Assembly (NCBI RefSeq): GCF_030408855.1
Contig: NZ_CP047358.1
Location: 2,294,001 to 2,358,000, forward strand
Length of the DNA: 64,000 bases
Source of the DNA: Corynebacterium glaucum
GTDB lineage: Bacteria > Actinomycetota > Actinomycetes > Mycobacteriales > Mycobacteriaceae
Direction: 5' to 3'
The notes beneath the pieces are model-generated. The model was not told the origin of the DNA, did not search any database, and saw only the letters and a program-made list of their open reading frames with translations. The translations under genes and the position numbers were made by a program. Position 1 is the first letter of the stretch, and each line of letters starts with the position of its first letter. Positions 35,991 through 45,388 of this stretch are shown here, piece after piece.

Positions 35991-37701
35991 AGAGGGAAAC
36001 CCACCGAACACTCGGACCTCGAGTCGGGCTACCGTCGGCAATCTTCGCTTTACCCAAATCTCGAAGGTGGCGAAGGATTCGGCTCACTGATTCACGCTCT
36101 ACGCCGAGTTCATTCGCAACCTCACGAGCGTTCAGGGACTTCCCCTCGCGCAACTGAGCAATGATCCAGTCCTCGGTAGTCACGGATGCAATGGCAGTAG
36201 ATTCGTTCCCCTCAAAGGCCGTCCGAGCTCGAGCGGACAGTATCCACTCAGGAGCATCCCGCAAAGGTTCTAGGAAGCCCTGACTTGCGTACCACCCCAA
36301 GGTTTCTTGGGCCTGCGCTTCCGGGACTTGCATGAGTCGAGCTGCCGTGGACGTCATCAAAATCTGGTTGTTCGCTAGATGACGCGCAACCAAAAGCCCA
36401 TCCACACTCTTGAAGATCGCTTCGCCAAACTCAGTACGCAACAGGTACAGCGTCTTAATAAACGCCGAATCGACATTTCCGGCGGGCAACGTGACCTCAA
36501 CAAACGGCCCATCGGCATTCAGACTGGGGGCTTGCCTACCACTAGCAAGCATGGAGACCCACATGCGATCGAAGCCTCGCGAAGATTCTTCAGCAAGTCC
36601 TAACTGTCGCAGTGCACCCATCAGAATCGGGTTGCGCGGAATCGATTGGGTGGTCAGAATCCTCTCCTCGGGCACGCCTACGGGGAGGCCACCAGGAGAC
36701 CATACGGTCAGACTGGTCGGAGACTGATCAACGACGATTGCAGTGGTCGCCCCCCAGTCGCGGTGCGCGAATGCGTTAGAAACAATTTCATCTACAGCAG
36801 CCGCAGGAAACGCCGGAATGGGAAACTCTTGCCCGTTCGGGAGCTGCACTCGCGCAATCTCCTGCGACGTGTGAGCCTTAATCAACGCACGTAGCTGTTC
36901 TGACGCAGTAATCAACGGTGCGGAGATCTCGGTTACTTTCGGATCGCCACTGGGCACGTCGCGAAGCAAATGTCTCACGACCGTCCGGTTGTGCAGTGGC
37001 TGCATGAAGAGAATTTCTGCCGCAAATGTCAGCGCGCCATCGGCCGTAAGCAATCCCAATTCACTGCAGAGTTGAAGACTCGTCTGGGGTACAGGCGAGT
37101 CATCACCCAAGGCATGCTTCCGGTTGGCAAGGAGTGCTTTAGCCTGCTCGATTGCCTTAGGGTCGAGATCTTCAGGGCTTCGTCGAGACACAATAGCGCT
37201 CAGGTCAGGGTTCGAACGGGACAGGTGAATACTGCGACGCTCATCCTCCCCCAAAGGAACACAGTTTTTCCCGACGCGTTTACTGGCCTGGCCTTTGGAA
37301 CGCTGATACAACGCCATCCCCCGCGGGATGCGCAACGCAATCAAACGCTTGCCACAGCGCTCGATTTCAGAAGCTTCGACCTGAATATGAGGCTGCGTCT
37401 TGCTGTAAATCTTTTCCACCAACCAATCGCATGAGCGATCAGTACCAGTGAACGCAGCAGGGCCTGCCTTCTTGTCATTGACGCCAAGGACAATGTAGGC
37501 GACTCCGCCGTCGGCGTTGGAGAAACAAATAACTTCGTCGATGAGAAACTCCACAAGACCCGCATCGGGGTTCTTGTTCATCGGGTGGACGGCGGGATCC
37601 TCCTTGAAATCCAGTACCTGGGATTCCCAGATATCAGCGCTATCTCCGGCCTCAATTGCCGACAGTGCTTCCTTCACACCCTCAAAACCCGAATCGAGCA
37701 T
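35989..37701 (-). CDS. AlbA_2/Schlafen-type ATP-binding putative transcriptional regulator
   Basis: A 570-residue protein with an N-terminal AlbA_2 (Schlafen AAA_4) domain (about 15-150; FKEDPAV, IDEVICFSNADGGVAYIVLGV), a central helical linker, a GHKL-type ATP-binding segment (about 300-400; DEIVSNAFAHRDWGATTAIVV and GFDRMWVSML) and a C-terminal winged helix (REVANELGVERESVSRILRHLRDLG). This layout is that of RNA/DNA-binding putative regulators often found in accessory and defence regions. A -10-like TATTCT ends six bases before the ATG, suggesting a leaderless mRNA. The gene is bracketed by 92-bp direct repeats full of AGTTGTTT sites. Its composition is AT-richer than neighbours. Confidence 0.82.
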   Translation of the reverse strand: MLDSGFEGVKEALSAIEAGDSADIWESQVLDFKEDPAVHPMNKNPDAGLVEFLIDEVICFSNADGGVAYIVLGVNDKKAGPAAFTGTDRSCDWLVEKIYSKTQPHIQVEASEIERCGKRLIALRIPRGMALYQRSKGQASKRVGKNCVPLGEDERRSIHLSRSNPDLSAIVSRRSPEDLDPKAIEQAKALLANRKHALGDDSPVPQTSLQLCSELGLLTADGALTFAAEILFMQPLHNRTVVRHLLRDVPSGDPKVTEISAPLITASEQLRALIKAHTSQEIARVQLPNGQEFPIPAFPAAAVDEIVSNAFAHRDWGATTAIVVDQSPTSLTVWSPGGLPVGVPEERILTTQSIPRNPILMGALRQLGLAEESSRGFDRMWVSMLASGRQAPSLNADGPFVEVTLPAGNVDSAFIKTLYLLRTEFGEAIFKSVDGLLVARHLANNQILMTSTAARLMQVPEAQAQETLGWYASQGFLEPLRDAPEWILSARARTAFEGNESTAIASVTTEDWIIAQLREGKSLNAREVANELGVERESVSRILRHLRDLGKAKIADGSPTRGPSVRWVSL

Positions 37702-37729
37702 GGGCCCAGAATAACAAAAGTTGTTTCAA

Positions 37730-37821
37730 AGTTGTTTGAAACAACTCCGAAACAACTTACCGCAAAAATCGCCCAAAATCAGTCCATCGACGCAGGTCAG
37801 AATAGTTGCTTGGAGTTGTTT
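37730..37821. repeat. 92-bp direct repeat, right copy (promoter side)
   Basis: Mate of 35899-35990. It lies 28-120 bases upstream of the AlbA_2 start and has one further AGTTGTTT at 37719-37726, between repeat and promoter. The AGTTGTTT/AAACAACT units are probably operator sites, possibly for the gene's own product. Confidence 0.88.
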
Positions 37822-37939
37822 CGAGTTGTCTATAACTCGACCGGAGCTACCATTCTCGTTATAATCCCGTTCATCGGCTGGCCAGGAGGCGTGGTTATTT
37901 TCCACAACCTGGTCGGCGTTTTAATTGGTCGGCCGGGCA

Positions 37940-37965
37940 GCGGTGCCGGGCGACCCCGGCACCGC
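37940..37965. terminator. GC-rich hairpin after the glutaredoxin-like gene
   Basis: GCGGTGCCGGG (37940-37950) and CCCGGCACCGC (37955-37965) form a perfect 11-bp stem with a four-base loop, 13 bases beyond the stop of the minus-strand gene. No strong T-run follows, so termination is probable but not certain. Confidence 0.55.
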
Positions 37966-37978
37966 GCCGCCGTGGCCG

Positions 37979-38230
37979 CTACACCGCGTCGAAGAACTCC
38001 ACCGTGGTGCCGTCGAGCACCTTCGAGGGCACCCCGATCTTGCCGGCGTCCCGAGCGGCGGCGTAACCGGACAGCCGGTCACGGTAGTGCAGGAAACGCT
38101 TCAGACTGCCGAGCTCGGTGACGTCGACAAGCTCCGCGTCGCCGAAGCTGTTCGGGTTGTCGTTGTACTCGGCGATGACGCCCGCACAGTCCGGACAGTC
38201 GGGGTGAACGAAAATTTCTTCAATTGCCAT
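37979..38230 (-). CDS. Glutaredoxin-like small thiol protein
   Basis: An 83-residue protein starting MAIEEIFVHPDCPDCAG: a CPDC redox pair at about residues 12-15 and a cis-Pro-type segment GVPSKVLDG near residue 66 give a minimal thioredoxin/glutaredoxin fold. It is co-directional with glf and starts 10 bases after the glf stop, suggesting one transcript. The partner and substrate are unknown. Confidence 0.68.
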   Translation of the reverse strand: MAIEEIFVHPDCPDCAGVIAEYNDNPNSFGDAELVDVTELGSLKRFLHYRDRLSGYAAARDAGKIGVPSKVLDGTTVEFFDAV

Positions 38231-38240
38231 GCCGCCCCCC

Positions 38241-39497
<1,257 letters not shown>

Positions 39498-39508
39498 TCA
39501 ACGTGGTT

Positions 39509-39514
39509 TATAGT
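39509..39514 (+). promoter_or_regulatory. -10 element of the amidase promoter
   Basis: TATAGT at 39509-39514 lies 45 bases before the GTG start. A -35 match is weak (TTGAGA at 39490 is too close), so this may be an extended -10 or activated promoter. AGGAG follows at the ribosome-binding position before GTG 39559. Confidence 0.4.
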
Positions 39515-39558
39515 GCACATTGATTAACTAACCTCACATCAGTCACAGGAGTAATACC

Positions 39559-41490
39559 GTGCACCAACGCCGAAGCCTCAACCGTGCGTCCCGCCGGATG
39601 CACCCCGCATGGGCGGCCATTAGCGCAGCCACCGTCGCCGTGGCCATGGTCGCCACCGCAGCATTCGGCGGCGGCAATATCCTCCAGGTTCAATCCGTCG
39701 CACCCGCGAATATCGAGGTCTACTCCGACACCGACACGTTCGCGGGCGGCGACAGCATCGTCGTCGACGACGCCGCCGTGCGCACCCAGGGTGGCGAAGA
39801 CACCGAGGTCCGCCGTGTGGTCAAAGAGTTCCAGCGCGAGCGCGAGTTCTCCCTCTTCGCGCTGACCTGGACCGGCGATCGCGACATCGTCGCCTACGTC
39901 CGCGCCGAGCGTGCCGACGGCACGTGGTCCGAGTGGTACGAAATGGAACCGGCAAGTTTGCCGGCTGGCGCGCTCAAGGCCGGCACCGACCCGATCTTCA
40001 TCGAGCCGACCAAGCGCGTCCAGGTCTCCACCGGCAACGTCGACATGCTTGAAGACGGCCGCGCGGATTCCGAGGCCCCCACTACCGCCAACGACCTCGA
40101 AGCCGTGTTCATCGACGGCGGTACCGGCACCGCCGAAGGCGACGTCAACATGGTCGCCGACTCGTACACCGCGGGTATGCCGAAGGTGGTCTCCCGCGCA
40201 TCGTGGGGCGCAGGTTCGAGCAGCAACCCGACCTACACCGAGCCCGTCACGGCCGCGACAGTGCACCACACTGCCGGCTCCAACAACTACACCGAGGCCC
40301 AGGCCCCCGGCATCGTACGAGGCATCTGGCACTACCACGCTGTGACTCAGGGATGGGGCGACATGGGCTACAACGCCCTCGTCGATAAGTACGGCAACAT
40401 CTACGAGGGCCGAGCTGGCGGCCTGGACCGTGCCGTGCAGGGTGCGCACGTCGGCGGCTTCAACGCCAACACCTGGGGCGTTTCCGTGCTGGGCGACTAC
40501 CAGCAGGCCTCGCCGTCACAAAAGGCGATCCAGTCCTTGGGCGAGATCATTGGCTGGAAGGCCGCTGTGGCCGGCTTCGACCCGATGGGCCAGAGCTACC
40601 ACGCCGCGGACTTCAATTTCCGCGGCTCCCGCTACGGTCAGGGGCAGGGCGCAATGTTCCCGAACATCAACGCGCACCGCGACTTCCACTACAACCAGTG
40701 CCCGGGTGACAACCTGTACGCACGAATGGACGACATCCGCCGCATTGCCGCGGTGAAGTACAACGCGCTGAAGACCTCCGATGCCAACCCGTCCACTACT
40801 GCGACCACCACACCGAGCCAGAATCAGAGCCAGAAACAGAAGCAGAACCAGAACCAGAACCAGAACCAGACCCGCACTGAGACGGTGACCAACCAAAACG
40901 GCTCGAAGACCACGGTCACCAACAACAGCGACAGCGAGACCAGCTCCGCCGATTCCCAGCTGCTCTCCGACCTGCTCGCCGGCGACGCCACCGCCATCGC
41001 CACCGCTGCGGGCACGGTCGCAGGAGTCATCCTCGTCTACGCGGCCAAGCAGGGTTTGCTTGACGACGCCATCAAGAACGTCGCAGGCCAAGAACTGATC
41101 GCCGGCCTGACAGTGAAGGATGCCGCCCCATACATCGGCCCGGCGTTGAAGTTCGTCGGCAGCTCCAAGGTGGCGGACGTGTGGTACCAGTTCGAACCAG
41201 CGCTGGGCAATATCGTCGGCACGGGAGCCGGCATCGGTGGCTCGGAGATGGTGTTCTACGAGAGCGGCATCGGCGTGCAGAACAACTCCGGCGAGATCTT
41301 CACCATGGTCGGCGAGATCGCCGATGCGTGGCTGCAGCAGGGCCTCGACCTCGGCCCGCTGGGCCTGCCTACCTCGCAGATCATCAGCACCGGTAACGCA
41401 GGCGACCTGGATGAAGTGAAGATGGAGTTCGAAGGCGGCGCGATCGTCTACACCCCGTCCGAGAACACGGTGAACATCATCACTGATTAG
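39559..41490 (+). CDS. Secreted N-acetylmuramoyl-L-alanine amidase (PGRP domain, LGFP repeats)
   Basis: A 643-residue secreted protein, the Rv3811/Csp-type gene next to glf. A signal-anchor (about 15-45) precedes a jelly-roll-like region, then the PGRP/amidase_2 domain at about 215-395 (ATVHHTAGSNNYT, YNALVDKYGNIYEGRAGG, INAHRDFHYNQCPG), with the zinc-site His residues and the Cys of the final segment present. A Gln/Asn-rich linker (QNQSQKQKQNQNQNQNQ, about 415-435) is followed by a hydrophobic stretch and one to two LGFP-type repeats (GPLGLPTS) near the end. It would cleave peptidoglycan peptides from muramate and bind the wall through its C-terminus. It overlaps the convergent glpK end by four bases. 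Confidence 0.87.
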   Translation: MHQRRSLNRASRRMHPAWAAISAATVAVAMVATAAFGGGNILQVQSVAPANIEVYSDTDTFAGGDSIVVDDAAVRTQGGEDTEVRRVVKEFQREREFSLFALTWTGDRDIVAYVRAERADGTWSEWYEMEPASLPAGALKAGTDPIFIEPTKRVQVSTGNVDMLEDGRADSEAPTTANDLEAVFIDGGTGTAEGDVNMVADSYTAGMPKVVSRASWGAGSSSNPTYTEPVTAATVHHTAGSNNYTEAQAPGIVRGIWHYHAVTQGWGDMGYNALVDKYGNIYEGRAGGLDRAVQGAHVGGFNANTWGVSVLGDYQQASPSQKAIQSLGEIIGWKAAVAGFDPMGQSYHAADFNFRGSRYGQGQGAMFPNINAHRDFHYNQCPGDNLYARMDDIRRIAAVKYNALKTSDANPSTTATTTPSQNQSQKQKQNQNQNQNQTRTETVTNQNGSKTTVTNNSDSETSSADSQLLSDLLAGDATAIATAAGTVAGVILVYAAKQGLLDDAIKNVAGQELIAGLTVKDAAPYIGPALKFVGSSKVADVWYQFEPALGNIVGTGAGIGGSEMVFYESGIGVQNNSGEIFTMVGEIADAWLQQGLDLGPLGLPTSQIISTGNAGDLDEVKMEFEGGAIVYTPSENTVNIITD

Positions 41491-43007
41491 ACCTGACCGT
41501 AGGAGCGCTCTACCGCGTCCTCCCACTGCGCAATGAGCCGGTCCCGATCGGGGCCGGCCATTTCGCTTTCAAACGTTGTGATCGGGCCCAGCGGCAAAGG
41601 GGCGTCGATAAGCTTGGCTCCCATCCCTGCCGCCGAGGCCGCACCCATCACTGTCGTCTCAATGTTTTCGGGCCGCGCCACATCGACGCCCAGGATGTCC
41701 GCCTGCATCTGCATGAGCAGGTCATTGTCGGTCATCCCACCGTCCACCTTCAGCTCGCTCGGGTCGCCACCCATCGCCCGCACCACCTCGAACGTCTGCA
41801 GGCAGGTCGCCTCCAGCGCCGCACGAACAATGTGTCGCTTATCGACGTAGCGTGTCAGCCCACAAATGATCCCCCTCGCATCCGGACGCCACCGCGGGGC
41901 AAACAGCCCAGAAAACGCCGGCACGATGGTGACGCCGCCGGAGTCCTCTACCTGCGCTGCGAGCGTTTCCGTCTCCGCCGCTGTCTTGATGATGCCGAGC
42001 TGGTCGCGCAGCCACTGAATCAGCGAACCACCGACCGCGACTGATCCCTCCTGCGCGTACACCGCGGGTTGGTCTTCGATTTGGTACGCCACCGTGGTGA
42101 GCATCCCCGTCTCCGAATGCACCGGTGTTTCACCCGTGTTGAGCAGCATGAACAGACCAGTGCCGTAGGTCATCTTCGCGTCGTTCTGCGTGAGGCAGTT
42201 TTGGCCGAACAGCGCCGCCTGTTGGTCGCCGAGTACACCGGTGATGGGTACACCTGCCAGAGGCCCGCGGCTTCGCACGGCGCCGAACCTGCCTATCGAG
42301 GGCCTGATCTGGGGCAAGATTTCTTGGGGTACGCGCAGGTCGTCGCAAAGCGAACTGCTCCACTCGAGTGATTTGAGATCCATGAGCAGGGTGCGGCTGG
42401 CGTTGGTGACATCCGTGAGGTGCAGCGCGTTGTGCGGCTCGCGCGCGCCGCCGGTGAGATTCCAGATCAGCCACGTGTCGATCGTGCCGGCGAGGAGTTC
42501 GCCGTTTGCGGCGCGCTCACGGGCGCCGTCGACGTGGTCGAGGATCCATGCCCACTTCGGTCCGGCCGGGTATGAGTTGTGCAGCAGACCGGTTTGCTCA
42601 TGGTATCTGTACTGGTCGCGCGAGTCGGGCGGGTTCGTGCGAGTGTCCTGCCAGACGATCGCGTTGTAGATCGGCCGGCCCGTTGCTTTTTCCCAGATCA
42701 CCGCGGTTTCGCGCTGGTTGGTGATACCGAGCGCGCTGATGTCCTCGTCCGCGAGGTCGATGTCCGCGAGCGCCTCGACGATCGCGCGTCGAGTGTTGCG
42801 CCAAATCTCCACCGGATCGTGCTCCAGCCAGCCCTGGCGAGGCAGGTGCTGGCGATGCTCGAACTGCGCGTGCGAGACGACGTTGCCGTCCGTGTCCGTG
42901 ATGAACACGCGCGTCGACGTCGTGCCCTGGTCAATCGCGGCGATGTACTTCGCGCCGTTGCGCTTGGCTTGTGGCTTCGCTTGCGACTTCGCGGCGTTTT
43001 GCTGCAT
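41487..43007 (-). CDS. glpK: Glycerol kinase
   Basis: A 506-residue FGGY-family kinase from ATG 43007; the frame upstream runs through the repeat elements and is not coding. A short Lys/Gln/Ala-rich N-terminal extension (SQAKPQAKRNGAK) precedes the family start YIAAIDQGTTSTRVFI. Other signatures: WEKATGRPIYNAIVWQDTR, GVLGDQQAALFGQ and FSGLFAPRWRPDARG. It phosphorylates glycerol to glycerol-3-phosphate. It is monocistronic, convergent to the amidase gene. Confidence 0.93.
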   Translation of the reverse strand: MQQNAAKSQAKPQAKRNGAKYIAAIDQGTTSTRVFITDTDGNVVSHAQFEHRQHLPRQGWLEHDPVEIWRNTRRAIVEALADIDLADEDISALGITNQRETAVIWEKATGRPIYNAIVWQDTRTNPPDSRDQYRYHEQTGLLHNSYPAGPKWAWILDHVDGARERAANGELLAGTIDTWLIWNLTGGAREPHNALHLTDVTNASRTLLMDLKSLEWSSSLCDDLRVPQEILPQIRPSIGRFGAVRSRGPLAGVPITGVLGDQQAALFGQNCLTQNDAKMTYGTGLFMLLNTGETPVHSETGMLTTVAYQIEDQPAVYAQEGSVAVGGSLIQWLRDQLGIIKTAAETETLAAQVEDSGGVTIVPAFSGLFAPRWRPDARGIICGLTRYVDKRHIVRAALEATCLQTFEVVRAMGGDPSELKVDGGMTDNDLLMQMQADILGVDVARPENIETTVMGAASAAGMGAKLIDAPLPLGPITTFESEMAGPDRDRLIAQWEDAVERSYGQV

Positions 43008-43052
43008 GCCGCGATTGTATTCAGCGCGTTCTCCTGTGCTCAGATCCCCTCT

Positions 43053-43122
43053 TGTAGAAGGGTCGAAGTACCGCCGGAACTCGACCTGGGGTTTTCCACG
43101 GTCATTCTTCGACCCTTCTACA
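43053..43122. repeat. 70-bp hairpin element, copy 1
   Basis: TGTAGAAGGGTCGAA (43053-43067) and TTCGACCCTTCTACA (43108-43122) are perfect 15-bp inverted ends around a 40-base centre containing CGACCTGGGGTTTTCCAC. Copy 2 follows two bases later. It lies in the 5' region of glpK. Confidence 0.82.
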
Positions 43123-43124
43123 TT

Positions 43125-43201
43125 GGTTGTAGAGGGGTCGATGGATAGCGGCGAGGCGACCTGGGCTTTCACCTTCCACAGTTTCGGACCCCTCTACAAC
43201 C
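43125..43201. repeat. 77-bp hairpin element, copy 2
   Basis: GGTTGTAGAGGGGTC (43125-43139) and GACCCCTCTACAACC (43187-43201) are perfect 15-bp inverted ends. The centre shares CGACCTGGG and TTCCAC with copy 1, so both derive from one ancestor. Each could fold into a long hairpin. Confidence 0.82.
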
Positions 43202-43276
43202 GGGTTATCCACCGGGCTATCCGCAGCGCTGACACAGGGGCTTCCATTTCCGACAGAACTAGTCCATCATCGCGCT

Positions 43277-44119
43277 ATGACATCTACTTCGAAAATAGCG
43301 AAACGTAAACAACAGGAACTCAAGCTCATCGATCGGGTCGCCATTGCAACAAGAAAAGCTGTGATTACCGGCCCAGCGGGGGCGAGACTCTTAGGACTAT
43401 CCACCTATTCCTGGATAGAGCAGGTCGACCTCGTACTACCGGGCTGTTCGAATTCATGGGGCACACAGCGGCCTTACCCCGACCGCGTCTACCGCAGCGC
43501 AAAAATTACCGAACAGGAATTGAGCGACTACCACGGGTTTCGCGTGGCTAGCCTTGCGCGGTGCCTATTCGACTCGTACCGGTACCACGGACGCACCGAG
43601 GCGCTCGTGCAGATCGAGTCCGCCCGTTGGAAGCACAAAGACCTCTCGGTGAAAGCGTTACTTTCCCGCACCTCAAACATCACCCGCGGCAATGGAATTC
43701 GAGAGTTCGAAGCTCTCATCCGCTACTCCTGCGACACCTGTCAAAGCCCGCTCGAAACGCTCGTGCGCGACGCGATCTTGCAGGCTATGCAGGACGGCAC
43801 GCTCACCGGCATCCAATCCATCGAGCACCAGGTCGCCTTCACCATCACCGATCAGTACGGGGAGCGCACCAAAGCTATTGTCGACGCCCTGTTGAACGGC
43901 TTCATTGTCATCGAGGCGGATGGAGCCGTGAAGACGAGCGGCGAGTACGGAGACGAGGACACGATCACCCGCTCCGAACGCCACCGGGAACGCGAGCTGC
44001 AGAACCGCGGCCTCGTGGTGCTGCGCGTGACCTGGAAAGACGTAACGTCGGGCGAGTTCATTCAGAAGCTCAAGCGACTGCTCGAGATGTACCCCGTGCC
44101 GGTGGCGCGGCCGGCGTAA
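43277..44119 (+). CDS. AbiEi/DUF559-like protein with a restriction-endonuclease-type domain
   Basis: A 280-residue protein. The N-terminal half (about 20-130) resembles AbiEi-type antitoxin/regulator proteins (ITGPAGARLLGLSTY, HGFRVASLARCLFDSYRYHG). The C-terminal part (about 190-275) looks like a Vsr/DUF559 PD-(D/E)XK-type core: VDALLNGFIVIEADG, then RHRERELQNRGLVVLRVTWKDV. The acidic residues needed for metal binding appear present. Such proteins are common in actinobacteria next to mobile DNA; function is unknown. It lies 76 bases beyond the twin hairpin elements and uses no clear Shine-Dalgarno. Confidence 0.65.
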   Translation: MTSTSKIAKRKQQELKLIDRVAIATRKAVITGPAGARLLGLSTYSWIEQVDLVLPGCSNSWGTQRPYPDRVYRSAKITEQELSDYHGFRVASLARCLFDSYRYHGRTEALVQIESARWKHKDLSVKALLSRTSNITRGNGIREFEALIRYSCDTCQSPLETLVRDAILQAMQDGTLTGIQSIEHQVAFTITDQYGERTKAIVDALLNGFIVIEADGAVKTSGEYGDEDTITRSERHRERELQNRGLVVLRVTWKDVTSGEFIQKLKRLLEMYPVPVARPA

Positions 44120-44155
44120 GCCGCGGGCCCTACACACCGCACTATTATCGCACCC

Positions 44156-44620
44156 ATGGGTGCAACCAACGCAGCGGAAAAGACGCTCGCGGTGATCTCC
44201 GCGATCTCCGTCGCAGGAGCAGCTGTCGCCATCACGTACGTTGTCGTGTCGATGGTGTGGGCGTTGGCTACTGGAACCTACATCGACCTGGACGAGAAGT
44301 TCTCGGTCTTCTACCTCATCCCAGGCATCGCATTCATGGCGGTCGCGTTGGTCGGCGCGGTGATTGGGCTGGGCATGCGCGGCATTGCCAAAGACTGGAG
44401 TCACTCAGCGAAACTCATGACTTTCGGCCACGTCGCATCCTGGGCACTGGGGACAGGGTTCTACCTGTTCGTTCGGTTCTTTTGGCCCAACCCGTGGCTA
44501 ATGATCTTTATCTTCGCCGTCGCCGCGCTCGGCCAGCTCCTCACGCTCAGGGGCCTGCTCCTGCTCAGAACCAGTGCTCGAGTACAGCCGCCACGCCGTC
44601 CTCGTCGTTCGACACCGTGA
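44156..44620 (+). CDS. Four-helix membrane protein, unknown
   Basis: A 154-residue protein with four hydrophobic segments (about 10-35, 48-73, 88-106 and 112-134) and a basic, proline-rich tail (SARVQPPRRPRRSTP). I recognise no domain. The last 56 bases overlap the convergent HAD hydrolase gene, and the Arg-rich tail probably reflects reading antisense to that gene; the true functional part likely ends near residue 138. Confidence 0.55.
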   Translation: MGATNAAEKTLAVISAISVAGAAVAITYVVVSMVWALATGTYIDLDEKFSVFYLIPGIAFMAVALVGAVIGLGMRGIAKDWSHSAKLMTFGHVASWALGTGFYLFVRFFWPNPWLMIFIFAVAALGQLLTLRGLLLLRTSARVQPPRRPRRSTP

Positions 44621-45383
44621 CGTGATCCGCGGCATCCAACAGCACCGGCGAAGCGTTCGCCATCGCTACGCCCATGCCCACCCACGCGAGCATCTCTAGG
44701 TCATTGGGCATATCCCCGAACGCCACAATCTCCTCCGGCGCAACCCCGTACTGCGCCGCCAGCACCGACACCCCGGTCGCCTTGTTGACACCGGGTTGCG
44801 AGAACTCGAGCAACCCCTCATCCATCGAGTACGTCACGTGCGCTTCGTCCGGATCAACTACCGGCGCGACCAGCTCAAACATCTCCGCAGACGTCATCGC
44901 CGGGCAGCGCACAAGTAGTTTCGCCGCGGGCACTGAAACCAGCTCCTCCACCGTCACCACCCCGAACCGCGAGTCCCACGCGTCGCGGTTGTAGCTCGGC
45001 GTGATCAGGAAACACTCGTCCTCCGGATCCAGCGCGCTTTGCCCCACGCGCTCCACCCCGTAGCCATGCTCCACGCCGCGCAGCACCCGCTCCACCTCGC
45101 TGACCACCGAGGCCATCGTGTCCGGCGCCAGCTCAAACGCGCGCAGGACGGCGTCGCTCCCCGGGTCGTACACCACCGCACCGTTCGCGCACACGCACGG
45201 CGGGGCGAACGGCAGCTGGTCCAGCACTGGCAGCAGCCATTGATGCGGCCTACCCGTCGCTATGCCGAAAAAAGCCCCAGCTCGCACGGCCCGCGCAACC
45301 ACGTCGCGCAGCCGCGGGGTGACGCGGCCTTTGGAGTTCAGGAAGGTCCCATCAATGTCACTGATGATCAGTTTCGGGGGCAT
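44565..45383 (-). CDS. Cof-type HAD-superfamily hydrolase
   Basis: A 272-residue phosphatase started at ATG 45383 (MPPKLIISDIDGTFL). HAD motif I is DIDGT (Asp10/Asp12), motif II is in FGIATGRP, motif III the Lys in QPGVNKATGVSVL, and motif IV FGDMPNDLEML; the C2-type cap lies between. Cof-like proteins dephosphorylate sugar phosphates or flavin/pyridoxal phosphates; the substrate is not predictable. It starts five bases after the plsC stop, in one operon with plsC and serS. Confidence 0.87.
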   Translation of the reverse strand: MPPKLIISDIDGTFLNSKGRVTPRLRDVVARAVRAGAFFGIATGRPHQWLLPVLDQLPFAPPCVCANGAVVYDPGSDAVLRAFELAPDTMASVVSEVERVLRGVEHGYGVERVGQSALDPEDECFLITPSYNRDAWDSRFGVVTVEELVSVPAAKLLVRCPAMTSAEMFELVAPVVDPDEAHVTYSMDEGLLEFSQPGVNKATGVSVLAAQYGVAPEEIVAFGDMPNDLEMLAWVGMGVAMANASPVLLDAADHVTVSNDEDGVAAVLEHWF

Positions 45384-45388
45384 TTCGC

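Noticed and set aside
40828..40872. CAGAAC-type microsatellite in the amidase gene as a phase-variation tract
   Set aside because: The repeat units are whole hexamers in frame (Gln-Asn), so copy changes would alter only linker length, not switch the gene off.
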